Assembly: GCA_041398825.1 (NCBI GenBank)
Contig: JAWKTX010000011.1
Location: forward strand, 1 to 64,000
Direction: 5' to 3'
DNA length: 64,000 bases
Source of the DNA: Planctomycetaceae bacterium
GTDB lineage: Bacteria; Planctomycetota; Planctomycetia; Planctomycetales; Planctomycetaceae
The notes beneath the pieces are model-generated. The model searched no databases. It saw only the letters and a list, made by a program, of their open reading frames with translations, and was not told where the DNA came from. This document shows positions 62,615 to 64,000 of the stretch, piece by piece. Made by a program: the position numbers and the translations under genes. Positions within the stretch are counted from its first letter, which is position 1; every line of letters starts with the position of its first letter.

Positions 62615-64000
62615 ATGGTGCGAACCAAATTTCTCTGTCTGGCCATCACACTTATGCAGGTTCTCTGCTTTTCCGGGGACACGGGAGCGGACGAGTCGGC
62701 GATAGCGGCAAGGGAACACCTGTTCCTGGAACCGAAAGTTCATGACCAGTGTTTGCAGGTTCTGAGATCCGGCCTGGCCGGTATCCATGGCGAAGACTTC
62801 TGGCCAGCGATCCATGCAGCCGAAGGTTTAACTCTCGGCGGCCATTCGTCCGAAGTCATTGAAACTCTGACTCCCCTTATGGAAACGGAAACCGATGACC
62901 AGCGGCGTTGTGGCCTGGCTCGTGAACTTGTGCGGGCCGGAGATGTCTTGCGGGACCGCGTTATGCTGAATATCCTGGCGGCAAACAATCCTCATGGACA
63001 CACCCATGCAGCGGAAAGTCTCTATAAGGTGTACCGCCTGGGCAGTGGTGCTGCGATGCGGATGCGGTTTGAAACGACCACAGACCTGCGTTTGAAGTTG
63101 ATGACGGCCGGCGCACTGGCTCGAGGCGGAAACCCGGAAGCGGTGGTATTTCTGCGCGAAATGCTGAACCACCGCGATCCTGAATTATGCAAAGTCGCTG
63201 CCTGGATTCTGGGAAGAATTGGCACCGTGGATGACATCCCACTGATCCAAAGTCAACTTTCCCGGCATGCCGATGAACTCACCACTGCGTACCTCAATCA
63301 TTCGCTGGCCGCACTGGGCGATCCTTCCGGGCTCGCCGCCCTCGCAAAGAATCTTCAAAGCAGCGATCCGGCTGTTCGTACTTATGCCGCTACATTTGCC
63401 GGGGACGCATGGGCCACGCATCTGGCACCATTGCTGACTACGATGCTGAATGATCCGCACAAAGATGCCGCGATTCGCGCGGCTCAGTCATTGCTGCAGA
63501 TGTCACGGGGCGAATCAGTCGCGGTGAATGAGGATGTGTCACGAATTGTCTTCGCAGCAACCGGGGAGCATCCACGAAATACAGAAGGGTCAGTGATCGA
63601 ACTGGCGGATGGATCACTTCTGTTTGCTGCAACTCAGTTCGAAGACAGAGGAAGTGATTTCGACAGCGCAAAGATTGTTGCCAGTCGGTCCGGAGACGGA
63701 GGACGCACCTGGTCATTACCGACTATCCTGCAAGAGAATACCGGCGGGATGAACGTAATGAGCGTCACCTTGCGCAGGATTCAGAATCAATCCGCGAACC
63801 GAATCGCACTGTTTTATCTTCAGAAGAACGGACTGGACGATTTGGACATGTATGTTCGCTTTTCTGACGACGAAGCCCGAACGTTTGGTGCTCCGATTCT
63901 CGTAACCAGCGATCCTGGTTACCACGTGATCAACAATGATCGAGTACTTCAGCTGACCGGCGGTCGGCTGCTGGTGCCAGCGGCTTCCACTTCTGATGTG
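62615..64000 (+). CDS. HEAT-repeat/sialidase-like exported protein (partial, runs off right edge)
   Basis: Incomplete gene: 462 codons are in the window with no stop. ATG at 62615 gives a signal peptide (MVRTKFLCLAITLMQVLCFSG). Residues about 40-290 look like HEAT-type helical repeats (ALARGGNPEAVVFLREMLNH, LAALGDPSGLAALAKNLQ, AAIRAAQSLLQMSRG). From about 310 a sialidase/BNR beta-propeller begins: GSVIELADGSLLFAATQF, an Asp box SRSGDGGRTW, then MYVRFSDDEARTF and LQLTGGRLLVPAAS. Likely an exported exo-sialidase or related glycosidase. The catalytic Glu and Tyr lie past the edge and cannot be judged. It is divergent from the DUF1570 gene. Confidence 0.85.
   Translation, partial: MVRTKFLCLAITLMQVLCFSGDTGADESAIAAREHLFLEPKVHDQCLQVLRSGLAGIHGEDFWPAIHAAEGLTLGGHSSEVIETLTPLMETETDDQRRCGLARELVRAGDVLRDRVMLNILAANNPHGHTHAAESLYKVYRLGSGAAMRMRFETTTDLRLKLMTAGALARGGNPEAVVFLREMLNHRDPELCKVAAWILGRIGTVDDIPLIQSQLSRHADELTTAYLNHSLAALGDPSGLAALAKNLQSSDPAVRTYAATFAGDAWATHLAPLLTTMLNDPHKDAAIRAAQSLLQMSRGESVAVNEDVSRIVFAATGEHPRNTEGSVIELADGSLLFAATQFEDRGSDFDSAKIVASRSGDGGRTWSLPTILQENTGGMNVMSVTLRRIQNQSANRIALFYLQKNGLDDLDMYVRFSDDEARTFGAPILVTSDPGYHVINNDRVLQLTGGRLLVPAASTSDV

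Noticed and set aside
1..64000. CRISPR array, transposase, integrase or phage genes
   Set aside because: None found by eye on either strand.

Overview
The window looks like chromosomal DNA from a planctomycete, most likely a Planctomycetaceae-type marine or freshwater species. The evidence is the large lineage-typical secreted proteins: four DUF1549/DUF1553 proteins, two PVC-type haem-binding (CxxCH) dehydrogenase-like proteins, a DUF1552 protein, DUF1080, ThuA, DUF4159, DUF1570, a PEP-CTERM protein and a Tat-exported Gfo/Idh/MocA oxidoreductase. No phage, plasmid, IS or CRISPR feature was seen. Genes are moderately GC-rich and intergenic spacers are short to medium.

Layout. 0-2 kb: tmRNA (minus) with its terminator, then thiL. 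2-8 kb: a DsrE/F-like protein, a large PAS-PAS-PAS-GGDEF-EAL protein, and a minus-strand run serC, nucleosidase-like gene, tusA, dsrE-like gene. 8-10 kb: DUF1080 protein and rimI. 10-18.5 kb: a minus-strand run of a multispanning metal-loop membrane protein, a haem dehydrogenase-like protein and a DUF1549/1553 protein. 18.7-29.6 kb: plus-strand SDR, M49 peptidase homologue, DUF1552, PEP-CTERM, DUF1549/1553 and an AddB-like nuclease. 29.7-37.4 kb: two small paralogous proteins, a lipoprotein, a cysteine desulfurase, a DUF4159 protein, a small acidic protein and a Gly-Met repeat exported protein. 37.5-40.4 kb: aroA and rsmB, overlapping by ATGA. 40.5-44.7 kb: a frameshifted DUF1549/1553 gene and a ThuA protein. 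45-51 kb: Fae-like protein, glpK, sensor kinase, HD phosphohydrolase and inorganic pyrophosphatase. 51.6-54 kb: aldo/keto reductase and GH15-like protein. 54-64 kb: DUF1549/1553, Gfo/Idh/MocA, haem dehydrogenase-like, a small membrane protein, DUF1570, and a sialidase-like gene that runs off the right edge.

How it fits together. Many exported proteins look like polysaccharide or sugar catabolism machinery (DUF1080, ThuA, Gfo/Idh/MocA, PSD1/PSCyt proteins, sialidase). Housekeeping genes (thiL, serC, aroA, rsmB, ppa, rimI, tmRNA) are interspersed. A sulfur-relay theme (TusA, two DsrE-family proteins, one cysteine desulfurase) recurs.

The most interesting unexplained structure is a dispersed ~100-nt intergenic repeat present three times (1692-1794, 10174-10270 in reverse orientation, 31702-31805). 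It folds into a long hairpin whose stem shows compensatory changes between copies, and two copies abut stop codons. Other points worth attention are a Fae homologue apparently lacking the catalytic His, a pair of small planctomycete-type paralogues, a His-Asp-loop membrane protein and a single-base frameshift in one DUF1549/1553 gene.
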